Position numbers and translations under genes: made by a program
The notes under the pieces: model-generated
Seen by the model: only the letters and a program-made list of their open reading frames with translations
Told to the model about the DNA's origin: nothing
Databases searched by the model: none
Assembly: GCF_001577835.2 (NCBI RefSeq)
Contig: NC_029536.1
Location: 2,170,001-2,234,000 of the forward strand
Source of the DNA: Coturnix japonica
Taxonomy: Eukaryota > Chordata > Aves > Galliformes > Phasianidae
Reading direction: 5' to 3'
DNA length: 64,000 bases
Part shown: in pieces, positions 62,701 through 64,000 of the stretch
How the letters are laid out: every line of letters starts with the position of its first letter
Numbering within the stretch: the first letter of the stretch is position 1

Positions 62701-62819
62701 ACTGGGATGTTAGAGCAGCTAACAGCCAGCGGTGAGGTTTGGGGTGAGTGGTGCAGGGGATCCCCCCTGCTATCCTGAGTTTGTATAGCCTGATATTGAG
62801 TTGTTGTTTTTCCTTTTAG

Positions 62820-62930
62820 CTCCTGATATGAGCTGCAGCTCCTGTGTCTGGTGTCAGCCCTCCACGGCAGAATCCTCCAATTCAGACCCTACATCTTCAT
62901 GGCTGTGGAGCAGCAGAGTCCTGCAGCAGG
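62820..62930 (+). other. Possible exon (plus strand)
   Basis: 111 bp between acceptor TTTTTCCTTTTAG and donor AGG|GTAGGC. It contains an open frame with MSCSSCVWCQPS, but this is not recognised as C1orf159 or any other family. Confidence 0.22.
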
Positions 62931-63164
62931 GTAGGCGGATGGTTATTTGTCTTTGGGTGCACTTGGTTTGTGTTTCACTTTTAGAGTGAGGCAGTGAGAT
63001 GCTGGCGTTAGTGTCGTTGGTCCCTGTAAGGGAAGCAGTTGGACTTGGTTGCCCTCTCCATGGCAGGAAAGGGCTTGGCGGCAGGGTTAGTTAGTGTGTG
63101 CTGTGAGCTTTGTTGTTAGTGGCAGTAAGAGGATGGTGTTGTATGGGTAGGAGATGGAAAAGTA

Positions 63165-63660
63165 GTTGTGATTTTAGTTTTGGTGGTAGGCTCTAATGTT
63201 AATGTTTGTGTGTGCTTTGGTCTTGCAGGATGTTAGGCTTTGCATAGTGTTTAGGGCTTGTCATGTTGTCTAGGATGGCTTTGAAAGTGTTTTTTAATAG
63301 AAGTGGATGGTTGGAGTTAGCTTAATGGAGCTTTTGGTATTGAAAGTGTGTTAGGAGTTGGTAAAGTGGCTGTTTTGTTGGCTTTAGCATTTGGAGTATG
63401 GTAGAAGGAAGCAGTTTTTGGCTGTTATTAGTGAGGTGTTTCTCTTTGTGAAGCTGTTGTGCTTTAGTGCTCTATTCATCTGAAGAAATGGCTTTGTCAG
63501 AGTTGTTTTAGTTGTTGTGCTTATTGCTAGTGGTGGTGAAGGGAGGCTTTAGTGAGAGTAGTGGTTGGCCCAAAGTTGTGTTGTTAGTTTTGGTGGTAGT
63601 TAGTGATGTTGGTGTGTGCTTTGGCCTTGCAGAAGTTTGTTGTTTAGTGAGGGCTTTAGT
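63165..63660 (+). repeat. Imperfect direct repeats about 400 bp apart in GT-rich sequence
   Basis: TAGTTTTGGTGGTAG followed by TGTGTGCTTTGGYCTTGCAG occurs near 63176-63230 and again near 63586-63632. Flanking TTTAGGGCTT or TGAGGGCTT is also shared. This suggests a large tandem unit with divergence. Confidence 0.5.
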
Positions 63661-63856
63661 GTTATGCAGGATGTATTTGATTTAGATTTAGTCAGTCTTT
63701 ACTAATTTGAACATCAATCTAAACCAAAAAACCCCACTAGGCCAAAACATTTCCAACAAAAGGTGGGACTTATATAATTTTTTGATTGATACTATCTTTA
63801 AAAAGATATATTTTTTTTTATTTTTAGGTGGCGGGTGGGTTTTGCTGTCTGTCTGT

Positions 63857-64000
63857 GGTTCCCTTGCAGGTTCCCTTGCAGGTTCCCTTGCAGGTTCCCT
63901 TGCAGGTTCCCTTGCAGGTTCCCTTGCAGGTTCCCTTGCAGGTTCCCTTGCAGGTTCCCTTGCAGGTTCCCTTGCAGGTTCCCTTGCAGGTTCCCTTGCA
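63857..64000 (+). repeat. 12-bp minisatellite, 12 perfect copies, open at the right edge
   Basis: The unit GGTTCCCTTGCA repeats without a single change over 144 bp to the end of the window. Each unit contains TTCCCTTGCAGG, which resembles a 3' splice site. Confidence 0.97.

Noticed and set aside
63857-64000. CRISPR-like array
   Set aside because: The units are contiguous 12-mers without spacers in a vertebrate genome, so it is a minisatellite.
1-64000. Endogenous viral elements, tRNA and rRNA genes
   Set aside because: No LTR pairs, capsid, polymerase or envelope motifs, tRNA B-box or rRNA segments were recognised. Only CR1 LINE fragments were seen among mobile elements.

Overview
This is a vertebrate nuclear window, almost certainly from a bird and probably a galliform. 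The evidence is several 3' ends of CR1 retrotransposons (the dominant avian LINE), compact genes with small exons, and a gene order matching the human 1p36.33 block that in chicken lies on a microchromosome (chromosome 21, from memory). Nearly everything recognisable is transcribed from the minus strand, so the biological order runs from high to low coordinates: miR-200b (29.3 kb), miR-200a (27.1 kb), miR-429 (24.9 kb), TTLL10 (17.0 to 7.4 kb), then a gene for a protein with two PH domains (6.8 kb to the left edge, incomplete).

Region 1 to 6.8 kb holds ten well-supported exons, and one weaker one, of the two-PH-domain gene. It resembles the PLEKHN1 family and has an acylation-type MGCC start. 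Its two PH domains come from a duplicated four-exon block. Region 7.4 to 17.04 kb is TTLL10, a tubulin-ligase-like polyglycylase. All eleven coding exons were reconstructed with consistent splice phases to give a 522-residue protein. An acceptor just before the start codon implies an upstream untranslated exon. Region 17 to 30 kb carries the miR-200b/200a/429 cluster, the epithelial microRNAs that oppose ZEB1 and ZEB2, at regular spacings of about 2.2 kb.

From 29.4 to about 60 kb no protein-coding gene is supported. This gap holds a GC-rich block at 37.8 kb with two ZEB-type E-boxes flanking a CCAAT box (a candidate promoter), scattered CR1 pieces and a purine tract. The last 3.5 kb changes character. 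It has closely spaced plus-strand splice-site-like motifs, a CpG-rich block at 62.45 to 62.7 kb where synteny would place the divergent C1orf159 promoter, GT-rich duplicated sequence, and a perfect 12-bp minisatellite running off the right edge.

All exon calls come from reading splice sites, phases and remembered family sequences. No alignment or database search was run. No endogenous virus, tRNA, rRNA or CRISPR was recognised.
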